DNA from: Solen grandis
Taxonomy: Eukaryota; Mollusca; Bivalvia; Adapedonta; Solenidae
Length of the DNA stretch: 64,000 nucleotides
Direction of reading: 5' to 3'
Assembly: GCA_021229015.1 (NCBI GenBank)
Contig: CM037792.1
Span: 38,590,544-38,654,543 of the forward strand
The position numbers and the translations under genes are program-made. Below the pieces are notes generated by a model that made no database searches, had not been told where the DNA came from, and saw only the letters and a list, made by a program, of their open reading frames with translations. Below, in pieces: positions 24,200 to 36,469 of the stretch. Every line of letters starts with the position of its first letter. The stretch's first letter is position 1.

Positions 24200-26260
24200 T
24201 ATAAATGGCAACTTCTATAACAAGTTTGTCTATAAAATCATATTTAACAGTAATTTGAATATCAAGACAAGAACATATATACATAATCATTGCATACCAC
24301 AGCATGGGTCATTGCATACCACAGCATGGGTCTTCTTTTTGCATAAAGGGCTTCTCGGCAACATAAGCATTAGTTTTTCATCACTTGATGAAACTCCAAA
24401 TTCTGCTTTAATCCTTATATTTACATATTATTTTCCATCTATTTTAGATAAATTACAGCAATTATTACAGTATATTTTTTCATTTTGATATTTAAAAAGT
24501 AAAACTACATCAACATACTGAATAAGTGCATACATTTGTATAGTAACTTACTGCAAACCTCCATGGACCTAATGACAATGCAACGTCTCATTAGCGAAAC
24601 AAAATTATGCAACCAATGAAATGCAAACTGTCCTTTTTAGCTCTGTTAAGCTGCTAATATTTTTATTATAGGATTCATTTTTTCTGGTCTTTATGCATGT
24701 GTAAAGAATGTCAAATCGTGCACAAATCTGACAAAAAGTCAAATTATTAAAGCGTGGAACCGTTGTGAACTACATTCAAGTTCGCATATTGTTAAACCGA
24801 CCTTTAAAATGTTGATGCTTCTTGTTTACCCGAGAAACGTAAAAGTAGTCCCGCTCCAGGGTTTTATCGAAAAATAAGTCTTTAAAAAAAAAAATTGACG
24901 TTGTCCAATGAAAATGTTTTAATACAAAATTATATGATAATGAGATTGGAATTATTGGGAAATGAAATGCAGTTAACCTATATAGTTCATTTAAAGACGA
25001 TATCTAGATTTTCTTCCCTCCCATAGACTTTTTTCATTTTTTTTATATTTTGTAGAAATAAGTTTGAGAAATTCAAAAAAGCAAAGAAAAAAAGGGGTCA
25101 CCGAACTCGTTTTTGAGATATAGCTCAATTTCATAGTAGGTGTAGATGTCATTTCTGGAACTGATTCAGCATCAAATACAGTACATACTGATATGTACAT
25201 ACTGATATGTAAATGTTGGTTAAAAAGACAAAACATAACTGAGTGCATTATCTTTTCACCTATAAAATTTAATATGATATTTATTTCATTGATATAAATG
25301 CTTATACAGTGTCTGTGGTGTATCTAATATCAAAAATACATTTCATAGTGGTGGGCTAGTGTGAAAATAGTCCCACAAGTTCAACAACTTTTCACACTAA
25401 ATCATCTCAATTACAAAAAAAACTGTTCCATAGAAATTTCTTAAATTTATATATATCATTGAATAATATCTACTGAAGACATACATATGTAAAAAACAAT
25501 GGGGTCATTATGTAAACCCCGACATTTGATAAAATATTAAAAAAAGTTGTCATTATCAGTAACCATCATAATGTAACTGGTATTGTTTTCTTATTTACAG
25601 TATTTTTATCAATAATAGTGAAATAATTTTTAAAAAAGATGTACTAGATCTATAAATACCAAAGGATCACAAAATGAGATGCTCTCTGTGTCCTTGACCT
25701 TGTTTTTAAGCTCAATGATAATTGGAAAAATGTCAAATTTTGACACATTATAGTTAATATCTGTAGAAATGCCACATGCAAACTAAAACCATGATATTTT
25801 ATTTATTAATTATTTCTATGAAGAATTTTTAATATTTAGAACCACTTTCTAAAATTTCATAAATACAGCATAATTTGGATGTGTTTTTAAAAATACACAT
25901 TCTTTGGTTTCAAACTATAAACTACTTCGGTTCATTCAGATAACATAATGATAATTAAACATGATATATCATTTATTGCATACAGTGGATTTTTAAAAAG
26001 TGCTTTACACAGAAATATTAAAAATATACATACATGTACCAGGGCTGTCCCAAAATAGCACACTTATTCATGATTTACTTTTGCTATCCATTACAGCATA
26101 AAAACTTGTGTTTACATGTTTAACCATTCATTTGCAATAGTGTGATATACTAAATCGATAAGGGTAAATCTATCCATTTTCAATCAATGTATTTTTCTGA
26201 ACTCAGCGTCAAGTTCTAAGCTGTTTTGCCAATCAAACACAAATTTTTTGGCATTTAGCA
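24200..26260. other. AT-rich region without genes
   Basis: No splice-flanked coding segment seen. A 22-bp direct repeat (attgcataccacagcatggg) lies at 24290-24332. Confidence 0.5.
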
Positions 26261-26265
26261 TTCTG

Positions 26266-26580
26266 AAACAAGAACGTGTTTGGTAAACACAAATGCTCCC
26301 GGCTCAAAATCTGTCAGTAACAATATTTCAAAAAATGTTTACGCATTCACTCAGTTATGGACAGAAAAATTGCCAAAAGAAATTGTAAACATAGTTTATA
26401 ACTTGACAGAGTCATGGCATTTTGTAGTTGTGAAAAATATAAGTTGGCAAGTCATTGCTATGACTTGTAATGAAGTTGAAAAATATTCAAACTTTATACA
26501 AAAATATATAAATGCAAACTTTACCATGAACCCAGAGACCCTAAACTCCATCCAAACTTAAAGGATCACCTATGGTATGT
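26266..26580 (+). repeat. Bivalve repeat beginning aacaagaacgtgtttggtaa
   Basis: Start and style match a common interspersed repeat type. The 93-codon open frame inside has no coding character I can support. Confidence 0.5.
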
Positions 26581-26694
26581 TCCTTGTAAATATGAGACAT
26601 CGGTAAAAAATACAAAGGCTATAAAAAAAGTGTAAAAAATCTATTGTCATCAAATTCTCCCTTCCCTTATCGAAATGAAATGGCTTGAAAACAC

Positions 26695-27005
26695 CATTGA
26701 ATTACCATTTCTCTTAGCAGAACCAAATGTAGCACAACCATGAAACTCCATCAAACACCATTGAAATTCAATTGAAACACCATTGAAACTCCATTGAAAT
26801 TAGCCGAAATATGCAAATGAGCTCTCCCTAAAAAATGAAAAATTATTTTCAATGGTATCCAATGAGGGATTTTAATGGAATAAAATGGTTTTTTTCAATG
26901 GTATTTTGGTGGTGGCATTTTACATAAAGTAATGGTGAATCAATGATTTAAAATGAAATATCAATAACCTTCAATGGTAATTAATGTAAATTCAATGGTG
27001 CCAAA
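26695..27005. repeat. Word-repeat patch, 'ccattgaaa / tttcaatgg'
   Basis: The left half repeats accattgaaa in one orientation and the right half repeats tttcaatggt in the other, so the patch is roughly self-complementary. Confidence 0.8.
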
Positions 27006-27232
27006 TAATACTCATGCAGTGAGTATGGTGGGACCAGGGGATTTAAATTGGCAACATGGCTGGATACAAAAATAATTTTTATTCATGTCATCACATCCGT
27101 ATCAAACAGTCTAAACAATTTTTTTTTTTTTCCAAACAAATTACAGTGACCAACATGGATATTGATTCCCCATGCTTAGAGCAGTATCCGGTTTCATCCT
27201 TTATTAATGTTTTTTTTTTTTTTCATAATGCA

Positions 27233-27577
27233 CTATAGCCTATTTTCCAAGTCCTGAACACCTCCTCTTTCTCCACCTATTGTATTAAAAACACTTATAA
27301 CATTTTTAAAACTTATTATGCCACCTGTTGGATGCCTTGAATTCACTGAAGTCCAAGTTCCAAAGCGATTTTCCTTGAATTCACTTAGATCAGTGGTCCT
27401 GATGATCCAATGCGCCATGGGTCAGAGATCAGTTTCCACTTTGAAAGAGGAATGTCCAAGTCCTTGTTGACATTCCTGAACATATGCTGATGTTACACAT
27501 AAATTTACATTGAAATTCTGCTTCATCTTCTGCAAGGACTTCAGCTTTCTTCCTCCACATGTCTGAAACTTAAAAAG
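27233..27577 (-). pseudogene. Minus-strand coding-like stretch with one in-frame TGA
   Basis: After an acceptor-like tract (cttttctttttaag) the minus strand reads FQTCGGRKLKSLQKMKQNF, then VNLCVTSAYVQECQQGLGHS and KVETDL. After one TGA it stays open in the same frame: PMAHWIIRTTDLSEFKENRF to VQDLENRL. That is about 115 codons with one stop. The phase does not connect cleanly to the candidate exon at 28290-28382, so this may be 3' UTR of that transcript or a decayed frame of its own. Confidence 0.3.
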
Positions 27578-27924
27578 AAAAGTAAAATGATTTTAAAGTA
27601 AAATAACTAAGAAGCGCAAGCCTATAGCCTGCCTTTGTATTTAAACATTTAGTGTTTACTCAGATTTGATCATTGATCCTTATTCCCATTCATACCACTA
27701 TTAATAATAAAGATGAAGTTCTGACTGTGCATGCAAATGTGTAAAACCAAATTTTTCTCATCATTATAAATTCCAAAATATTTTTCCATCTTACAATGTC
27801 AGTTAACTAGGAGAAATTGAGTTCAGCCACAATCAAACTCAGTTGCAATAGAAGTAATATGACAGCTATTATTTGAAAACTAAGTTTGAGAGATATAGTG
27901 CTGTTGCACTGCAGCATCACGCCA

Positions 27925-28145
27925 TAGATAGTTGGCATGACACCACTCCCAAGTTGCATTATCCCCAACACCACGACTGGGACCTATTCTAATATGCTGA
28001 GCACCAAAACAAGGGAGATACAGTGCCATTTCCTTTTACAACTTTCATACGTTGCTGCTAGGGACAGGAACCCATGGCTTCCAGTTCCAGAGCAGACATT
28101 CTTACCACTGGGGACAGTGTTATTAAGGTAAACTGCCTGTCTAAT
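27925..28145 (-). repeat. Possible tRNA-derived SINE (minus strand)
   Basis: On the minus strand ccccagtggtaagaatgtct and gggttcctgtccct look like diverged A and B boxes at tRNA-like distance. Confidence 0.4.
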
Positions 28146-28289
28146 AAACTACCATGAAAAAGGTAAAGGCAGTAGCATTGTGGATGTCTCAAGTTGTTCT
28201 TTGATATGTGACACTCAGTTTTCAAGGATCATAGAAACTTTTCTTTTTCTCAAAAAATGTATTCATTTCTAGAATAAGAGTCTATTTAC

Positions 28290-28382
28290 CTTTTGTTAAT
28301 CACTATGATCCAAAGTCTGTGTTGTTTACAAAGTGGACAAGAGGAGGCATCATCCTTGTTGAAAACATGGCTGGACATGTTG
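28290..28382 (-). CDS. Possible minus-strand exon with a CxxC motif
   Basis: The minus strand shows a strong acceptor (tttgtttttattttag), 93 bases open in one frame only, and a donor (aaaag|gtaaat). The peptide reads NMSSHVFNKDDASSCPLCKQ and HRLWIIVINK. CPLCKQH hints at half of a zinc-binding motif. Joining to 27577 on the same strand would end the protein within about ten codons. It may be a terminal coding exon or an unrelated fragment. Function unknown. Confidence 0.35.
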
Positions 28383-28429
28383 CTAAAATAAAAACAAAAA
28401 AGTTGTGTTAAATCAATCAGATTTCTTTT

Positions 28430-29130
28430 TTTAAAATGGATGTCATCTGCGAAAATATTGCGAATTTTTTAACGTTTCCCCTTTTTTGTTTACACTTTTT
28501 GGGTTGTTTGTCGTTTTTTTAAAAAATGGGGGATTGATGCACCGTTGCGTTTTTTTGGGTTTTTTAAAATTTAAAAAGAGGGAAATTTAAAAGATCAGTT
28601 ACGAAAAAAAAAATGGGTTTGGGGTTTTAAGGTTTAAAGGGGGGTTTGCCCAAAATAAAATATTAAATTTAAGTAAAATCATTGTTCTTCGTAGAAATTA
28701 GCGTCAATTTTTGGGGCATTTACTTTTCCTGTGGGATTGTCCAAAAACCTTGCAAAAACCTTCCGAACTTTTATTCGGGGGGGGCGGGTTAATTCGAAAA
28801 GAAAACCCTTTGTAAACCCTTTTTTTTTGATGCGTAACAGTTTTCAAAAAAAAAAAAGAAAAAAAAAGTGAATTTACCTAAAATTTTGGGTTTAAAAAAT
28901 CAGTTAAAAGGTCATTGTAATACGTGCGTTATAGGGAGTTTAATTTTTTCCCCTTTTTTTTTCAAACTTTTATTTCCCAAAAAGCTTTTAAGCTTTCGAT
29001 TTAATCCTATTTTGACCTCTACAAAAATTTTTCAAATTGTTTGGTTAGTTAAAAAAAAGGGCACAAAATCAAAAAGGGGTTTTTTTAATGTAAATCTTTG
29101 AAATCTTGTACACTTGGGAAAACCCTGTTT
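28430..29130. other. Homopolymer-inflated non-coding sequence
   Basis: Unusually many runs of T, A and G of 4-10 bases (for example ttttttaaaaaatggggga, aaggggggtttgccc). The rest of the window does not look like this. It could be real low complexity or poorly polished long-read sequence. Confidence 0.6.
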
Positions 29131-29159
29131 TACACAGTGTTGGTAATGTTTTATTATGA

Positions 29160-29360
29160 CCTTTCCCTGGGTGTCAGCCATGGTTGACCATGGTCAGCCC
29201 TGGTTGAATGGTGTCTTTTTTAAAAACCCCTTTAATTTTTCCTTTGGGACCCGTTTTGTTATATCCATTTATCGACCATGGTAAAAAAATGGCAGCCAGT
29301 TCAATCTATCAAAGTTATTTCTACCCTGGTTGGGCCCTGGTTATACCATGGCCCACCCTG
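29160..29360. repeat. Word-repeat patch, 'ccatggt / ccctggtt'
   Basis: ccatggttgaccatggtcag, ccctggttg and accatggcccaccctg recur irregularly. Confidence 0.7.
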
Positions 29361-29589
29361 TTTGATTTCATGTATTTGATGGGGAACATGGATGATCATC
29401 AAAATGAATGAAATACAATGGGAACCTTTGGGCATAATTTGCTTGGGATTTGAATTTACCGTCGTGGGACAGTATTTCAGTTATAGTGTTTCATGATTAT
29501 ATTTTTTTCTTTATAGTCCCCGAAATTAGAAAAAAAAAACTAAGTTCAAATTTTCCATTGATTAAAAAATTAAAATTATTTTCCGTCCC

Positions 29590-29815
29590 AAAATTTGACT
29601 AAGTCCAACTTTCCGTGGCATAATTTGAAGATTCCGTGGAAATCTATTGATGGTTTTACTGTGTCCGTGGAAATCCATGGCAAAATTTGACGGCAAATAA
29701 TGTTATCAACAAATTTCCGTGGAAGATTTTTGATATTCCGTGGATTTCCATCAATTTCCATCCAAGTTTCCATGGATTCCATGGAAATCCGTGGAAAATG
29801 CCTAATGACCATGGC
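29590..29815. repeat. Word-repeat patch, 'ttccgtgga / ccatggaaat'
   Basis: Same words as 23735-24150 but mostly in the opposite order. It runs directly into the ~450-bp unit that follows. Confidence 0.8.
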
Positions 29816-29849
29816 ACATGTAGAGACGGGTGACTTATACTGAAATTGA

Positions 29850-30765
29850 TTAGCCATAAAACCATTGCCTTTTAGAATTTGGAAAAAGCGGACACCAGTT
29901 GGCACAACTAGAGCATAACATACACATTCTGTGAAATTTTGATGAAAATTTGTCCAAAAAATAATGGCTGCAGACGCATACAAACTTGTGTAGACAAAGT
30001 CATGTTTGATGTCATATGACGTCAGGCATAAGAAAATCAATGAAAAGAAATATTCAGTATTTTAAATACATGTGGTAAATTTTTTATTGCCCTTGGGACC
30101 TTTGCAATATATAGAAATTAATGTGTAGATATCTGAAATTCTTTTTGAAATTATGACGTCTAATGACGTCAAATAATGTTGGTCCTCACAGAATAGAAAG
30201 AAGTCTCAGAGACTAATATTCAGTCCAAATATCAGCTTTCTAACTCATCTGGAAGTGATTTTATATGTATTTGAAATTCGATGTCAATGGTTCGAATCTT
30301 TGATTCGTTATAGAACCATTGCCTTTTCGAATTTGGAAAACTGGACACCGGGATGCACAACTATAGCGAAACATACACATTCTGTTAAATTTTGATGAAA
30401 ATCAGTCCAGAAATAATGGCTGTAGATCGAGTACAAACATTTTTAGATGACGTCAAGTTTGATGTCAAAACACATCATAGGCAAATGAAAATCATTGAAA
30501 TGCAAAATGTACTATCTGGAGCATACGCTATCAAATTTTGAAGGTGCTCGGACGTTTCATCATATAGAAGTTAACACTTAAAAATTAGAAATTACTTTTC
30601 ACCTCATGACGTCATATGACGTTCATCTTCTCAGAATGTAAAGAAGACCTGGAGACTTATTATCTGTCTAAATATCAGCTTTCTAACTCATCTGGAAGTG
30701 ATTTTATACGTATTTGAATTTCGACGTCAATGTTCGCCATAGAACCATTGCCTTTTCGAATTTTG
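29850..30765. repeat. Two ~430-450-bp units with 'tatgacgtc' motifs
   Basis: accattgccttttcgaattt-like starts recur at 29861, 30315 and 30742. The units share 'acatacacattctgt' and 'aaataatggctg' and end in sequence with catatgacgt. Structure parallels the 36.6-37.8 kb array. A hairpin-ended element is inserted at 30766. Confidence 0.75.
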
Positions 30766-32141
30766 AACAAGAGGGCCATGATGGCCCTGGATCGCTCACC
30801 TGGTATCATAAGGCTATGTAAAATCAAGTGACCCCTGGGGCAGAGCCAATTTTGATGATTTGAACAAACTTGGTAGAGGTCTATTAGCCCATGTTACATA
30901 CCAAATATCTAAACTCCAGACCTTGTGGTTTTTGAGAAGAAGATTTTTCTAATTTTTTTTTGAAAATACGTCTATGTAAAAATCAAGTGATCCCCGGGGC
31001 GGGGCCCCAATTTTTACCAAATATCTAAACCCCAGGCTATGTTTTTTTCTAGTTTTCTAAAAAGAAGAATTTTTCAAGTTATTTCTATATTACTATGTAA
31101 AATCAGGGGACCCCAATGGCGGGGCCAAAATTTGACCCCAGGGCCATGATTTGAACAAACTAAGTAATAAAATCCACTAGACAATACATGATTCATGATT
31201 TGAACAAACTTGGGAGAGTCAAATTTGCCATGTTACATACCAAATATCTAAACTCAAGGCTTTGTGATTTCTGAGAAGAAGATTTTTTTTTCAAGTTCTC
31301 CATATTAGTCTATGTAAATCAAGTGACCCCTGGGTGGGGCCAATTTGACCCCAGGTCATGATTTGAACAAACTTAGAAGAGATCCACTAACAATGCTACA
31401 CACCAGGCCCTTTTGGTTTCTGAGAAGATTTTTCAAGTTTTTCCCCATATTAGCCTATGTAAAATCAAGGACCCTTTGGTGGGGCCAAATTTGACCCAAT
31501 GGTTTTGATTTGTAAAAACGTGGTAGAGAAACCCCGTAGACAATGCTACATACCAAAAAATCAAACTCCAGGCCTTGCGGTTTCTGAGAAGAGATTTTTC
31601 AAGTTTTTTTCTATATTAAGCCTATGTTTAATCAAGTGACCCCTGGTGCTGGACCAATTTTGACCCAGGGCCATGATTTGAACAAACTTGGTAATAAATC
31701 TACTAGAAAATGCGCACATCAATACTAAACCTCAGACCTTGTGGTTTGAGAAATTTTTAAAGTTTTTTTCTATATTACCTATGTTTAATCAAGTGACCCC
31801 TGGGGCGGGGCCAATTTTGACCTCAGGATCATGATTTGGGAACAAACTTGATAGAGATCCACTAGACAATGCTACACACCAAATATCTTAACTCTGTGCC
31901 TTGTGGTTTCTGAGAAGAAGATTTTTAAAGGGTTTTTTTCCTATATTAGCCTATTTTTAAATCATGTGACCCCTGGGGGGGGGCCATTTTGACCCCAGGG
32001 TCATAATTTGAACAATCTTGGTAGAGAGTCATAAGATCATGCACATACCAAATACAAACTCCAGGCCTTTGTGGTTCTGAGAAGAAGATTTTTCAATTTT
32101 TTTTCTATATTGGCCTATGTAAAATCAGATCATGCTACATA
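30766..32141 (-). repeat. Hairpin-ended element with ~180-bp internal array
   Basis: It starts aacaagagggccatgatggc. About seven diverged units contain aatcaagtgacccctggggc, 'gatttgaacaaacttggtag' and 'tttctgagaagaagattttt'. Many single-base indels separate the units. Confidence 0.8.
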
Positions 32142-32143
32142 CC

Positions 32144-32765
32144 AACAAGAGGGCCATGATTGCCCTAAACGCTCACCTGAGATAAAAAGGTTGACCCAAG
32201 AAACATCTGTACCAATTTATTTTAAAATCTGGCCAGTAGTTTTGAAAAAGATGATATTTAAAGTTTTCATATTTTTTTTTTTTTTGTTGCCATGGCAACC
32301 AGAGTTCTACATGGATCAAGTTTATTTTAGCAACTTTTGTGAAGGTTGACCCAAGGATCACCCCTGCCAAGTTTTAATCAAATTCTTCCAGTGGTTTCAG
32401 AGGAGATGTTTTTAAAAGGTTTCTCTATATACAATAAGGCAAATAAGCCCCGCCCCTGGCGGCCATTTTTTTTCGGATCGGAATAATTTTAGCAACTTTG
32501 GTAGAGGTTGACCCAAGGAACATCTGTACCAATTTATTTTTAAAATCTGGCCAGTAGTTTTGAAGAAGATGATTTTAAAGTTTTCATTTTATTTCTTTTT
32601 GTTGCCATGGCAACCAGAGTTTTTATATGGATCAAGTTTATTTTAGGAACTTTTGTGAAGGGTTGACCCAAGGATCATTTCTGCCAAGTTAATCAAATTC
32701 TGTCCAGTGGTTTCAGAGGAAATGTTGATTAAAGTTTTCCCTAATACATATAAGCAAACAATGGA
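32144..32765 (-). repeat. Hairpin-ended element, second, adjacent
   Basis: It starts aacaagagggccatgattgc. Two ~310-bp blocks share 'ttgttgccatggcaaccaga' (32285, 32599) and 'gttgacccaagga'. A diverged copy of this type is inside 22361-23190. Confidence 0.75.
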
Positions 32766-33325
32766 AGAATTATTACAATGCCTTTGAGAATAGAGCCAGG
32801 TGTTTTAGTCAAATTTCCGGTCTTACCTTTTCCATGAAAACATAAGTTTACTACATGATTATAGCTAAAGGAAAAAAAATCTCTAAATACCATATTGTAC
32901 ATGTATGGTTCACTTAAAATATATCTCTGTTTTATATCATGCCTCGTTTTTTTTGGCGATATAAACCTGAGACATCTCAGTATTCGTGACCTTTCTTCAG
33001 CAACTGTTGGTGTCTGAAGTCAAACATAAGGACTTTAAAGTATGCCATGTATATGTATTATGTAGAAGCATACACATACACAGTCTTTCTAGCCTCAATA
33101 TAATGTGCTAGGGTTCAAAAATTTTTGTTTTAATACTTTAGATGGTAATCCTTAGGATCATTTATTTTATTTTTATCAATTTCCAGTTGTTTTAGATAGA
33201 TTTTTTTAAAGAAAATTGTTGTTGCGCAAAATACAAAGTACAAAACACATAAAAAAATACAGAGTGGTCAGAATAGCTCTCCTATGTGTTTTGCTTTGGG
33301 GAAGCTAAAAATTTAAAAAAGAAAA
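32766..33325. other. Non-coding stretch to gap
   Basis: No gene seen. Confidence 0.5.
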
Positions 33326-33425
33326 NNNNNNNNNNNNNNNNNNNNNNNNNNNNNNNNNNNNNNNNNNNNNNNNNNNNNNNNNNNNNNNNNNNNNNNNNNN
33401 NNNNNNNNNNNNNNNNNNNNNNNNN
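33326..33425. other. Assembly gap, exactly 100 N
   Basis: Second placeholder-sized gap. The flanks are AT-rich, non-coding and not obviously related to each other. Confidence 0.99.
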
Positions 33426-33884
33426 GACGTTGTTTGAATTATTACTAATGTATTTAAGTCAAATAAGTAATAGAACAATGATATACACACAACTGCCATC
33501 TGTAGCTTAGAACTTCTATGGCCATCATCCCATGTGCTTATGAGGCATTTTTACTAGTCATCTGTTGCTTACTATTTGGAGATTGTGATTTAATGAGAGG
33601 TAAGGTCTAAAAGACTAAATAATTGTTGTGTAACATCACTGTATCACTGAAAGGTATATTTGTTCCACCTGAAACAATCATAATTTAAGAAGCCTTCTGA
33701 AAATGATACTTTAATTATTAAAAAAAACAACTTTTTGTAACATCAATAGATCATACATATGTGAAATAAAAAAAAGTTTATGTAAAGTATATTTTGTACC
33801 CTGATTTTTTTGTCTGTACCCCAGTTTTTTCAAACCAGTGGGTACATGTACCCCAGTTATTGAAAGGCAGTGGGCATGCTGCAT

Positions 33885-34195
33885 AAGTGATACTAGCCAC
33901 ACAGGCTCATCAACCAGCAATATTCTGCAATACTGGCCACACAGGCTCATTAACAGTAGCAAACAGCAAAATTCCTGCCACATAGGAGCATTAACAGCAG
34001 CACACAGCAATATTTCTGCCACACAGGTTCAGCAATAGCGCACAGCAATACCTCTGCCACACAGGCTCATTAACAATAGTACAAAGCAATATCTCTGCCA
34101 CACAGGTGCATTAACAGTAGCACAATGCAATATCTCTGCCACACAGGCTCACTAACAATAGCACACAGCAATATCTCTGCCACACAGGCCCATCA
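33885..34195. repeat. 41-bp minisatellite, about 8 copies
   Basis: The unit contains ctgccacacaggctcattaa and caatagcacacagcaatat; 41 bases with point changes and short deletions. Confidence 0.9.
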
Positions 34196-34199
34196 AACA

Positions 34200-35150
34200 A
34201 TCAAGTTACATGTGCAAAATATTTAACTATTAACAACAGTCTATATTATACAGCAAAGCCACCAAAGTCTCGTGTATCTCTACTGCAAGGACACTATCCA
34301 CCAGAATAAACGCACGTGGCACCATCTCACAACACGTTGCACGTGAAACAGGGATTCTCTGACATTTATTGTCAGTGCAAAGGACCAATACATGGCTAAC
34401 TACACCCGGCTGCATGGTTACTGAGTTTGTCCTCCCTTAAAAAGCCACCTAAAACATAACGAGAATTTTTACTACTTGCAAAGTTGTCGTTATGGTTTTT
34501 TTTTTTTGAGTAAAATACACATATTTTAAAAAGCACTAATGTCTCAAAACCCTCAGAATTACACGTCAATGTTTGTGAAAATAATGGCAACAATACAAAA
34601 TAACTTACAGCTTGTAGATATGGTTTGAAGACACCCATACGTCTCTCATGTTTTGCAAACAACAATGCACGTCTTCCCAGTCTGACCAGCATATCGAGAA
34701 TGACCAACACACACAACGAAATTCTCTTTTTAGTGTACTATAAAACCCGTGCATTTCCTGCATCTTAACTATACCCGAATGTAAGGTGTACGGGCTTAAA
34801 CTTCTGCTCTATACTACTGACCATATCTACTTGGCAAAACTACCTGTAATTTCTTGACAATATATTTCTTAAATGAATTTGGTAACAGCAAATTCCCAAA
34901 AGTTGAATATCCAAAATTCTATTTTATGATTGGATAATTGCAGGTATTGCAGTGGCTTCCAATACTGCACAAAGGTGAAATCTCCCCACCAACAAAAGAA
35001 GGACCAGATTCGGTTTGTATTCATTTAATCTCCTGCTTTGTTATCATTACATCTTGAGACTATCCTTTTTTTGTGTGTATGAAAATCATGAAAAAATGAT
35101 TTCATTTTCACACATTTCTTGAGTCTTTTCTTTAAAATCATTATCTTAAA
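34200..35150. other. Non-coding stretch
   Basis: No splice-flanked exon on either strand; a T-rich run near 34496. Confidence 0.5.
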
Positions 35151-35154
35151 TTTT

Positions 35155-35575
35155 TATGCCCCCCTTCAAAGAAGAGGGGCATATTGTTTTGCAAATGTCG
35201 GTTGATCTGTCTGTCTCTCTGTTGGTAGATCACTTCATTTCAAATCAATAAATGGAGAACGCTTGGGCCCACATTCCTCAAACTTCATAGGATGATTGGT
35301 CATGACTAGTAGATGGCCCCTTATATTTTGGGGTGACCGGGTCACTTGCTCAAAGGTCAAGGTCACAATGACCTTGATTGTGAAAATCGTTTCCGATCAA
35401 TTACTGGAGAACATTTGGGCCCACATTCCTCAAACTTCTAAGGGTGATTAGTCTTGAGGAATAGATGACCCCTATTGATTTTTGGGTCACTTGATCAAAG
35501 GTCAAGGTCACAGTGACCTCGATGGGAGTGGGGGGAGTGAAGGGGGGCATATGTGTCATTCCCTCAACTCTTGTT
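35155..35575 (+). repeat. Bivalve 'atgcccccc..aactcttgtt' repeat
   Basis: It starts atgccccccttcaaagaaga, has two internal units (tcaaaggtcaaggtcacaat at 35350 and 35494) and ends ccctcaactcttgtt. Same CTTGTT end as other array elements. Confidence 0.75.
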
Positions 35576-36468
35576 GAATTTGATTCAAACAGGATTTTAA
35601 TCTGATAATCACATTAAATATAAACAGTGTTTTATAACTAAGATGTATTTTAGTGTTGAATCAATTGTTTAGCTACCAATTATTCCAAGCTTTATTTTTA
35701 CAAGGCATTTATTTTACAATAATAAATTACAATTTACAATAATATGATAGAAATCAAAAACAGACAAGAATTTACAGGCAAGTATTTACAACAGAGCTTT
35801 AATATCAATTTACAGTATGAAATATACCCATAAACTTTGCCAATATGGCTTTTCTAGTGGGTTGGGTAAAGTTTGGGGAAAAATATGAAGAAACTGAATT
35901 CTCTTGTATTATGTGCACCCCTGTTTCAAAAGCAAAATAAAAGTCAAATAAATGTGTGTTATACATAGTACTTTACGGTTATAAAACTGGTTTATTGTTG
36001 TGTATATTACTCAGTTACTCTCACAGACTGTATGCCTGTAATAGGTTAATCTATACAGTGAAATTTTATCGGAACACCCTCAAATTTCAGAACAGATGGA
36101 AGAGTCTGAACACTTTTGTTACATAAAAATATTTGGATGTGATTGATTAGGACCTCCACTACTGAAACTTTTTAACTCACCTTGCAGGCCAAATGTGCGA
36201 AAGTTAATGGTATTCGCATCTCATATTCAAAGAATAGTCATATGCCAAAAGCCAAATCCCAAATGCGGTATATTTCATACTTGGTTAATTTGACATTAGA
36301 ATAATATAAAAATTAGTGACAGGTGTTTGTGTTACTTGCATGACCACAATAAATGATAATACCAAAACTTCTGCTTGCATCATTTTTTCACTGTCAACAA
36401 TATATTTTGGCATGTCTATTTAATCTGCAATGCTCAAAAGGCTGAATTTTAATGCCATCATAATCATA
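35576..36468. other. AT-rich non-coding stretch
   Basis: No gene or clear repeat ends. Confidence 0.5.
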
Positions 36469-36469
36469 A

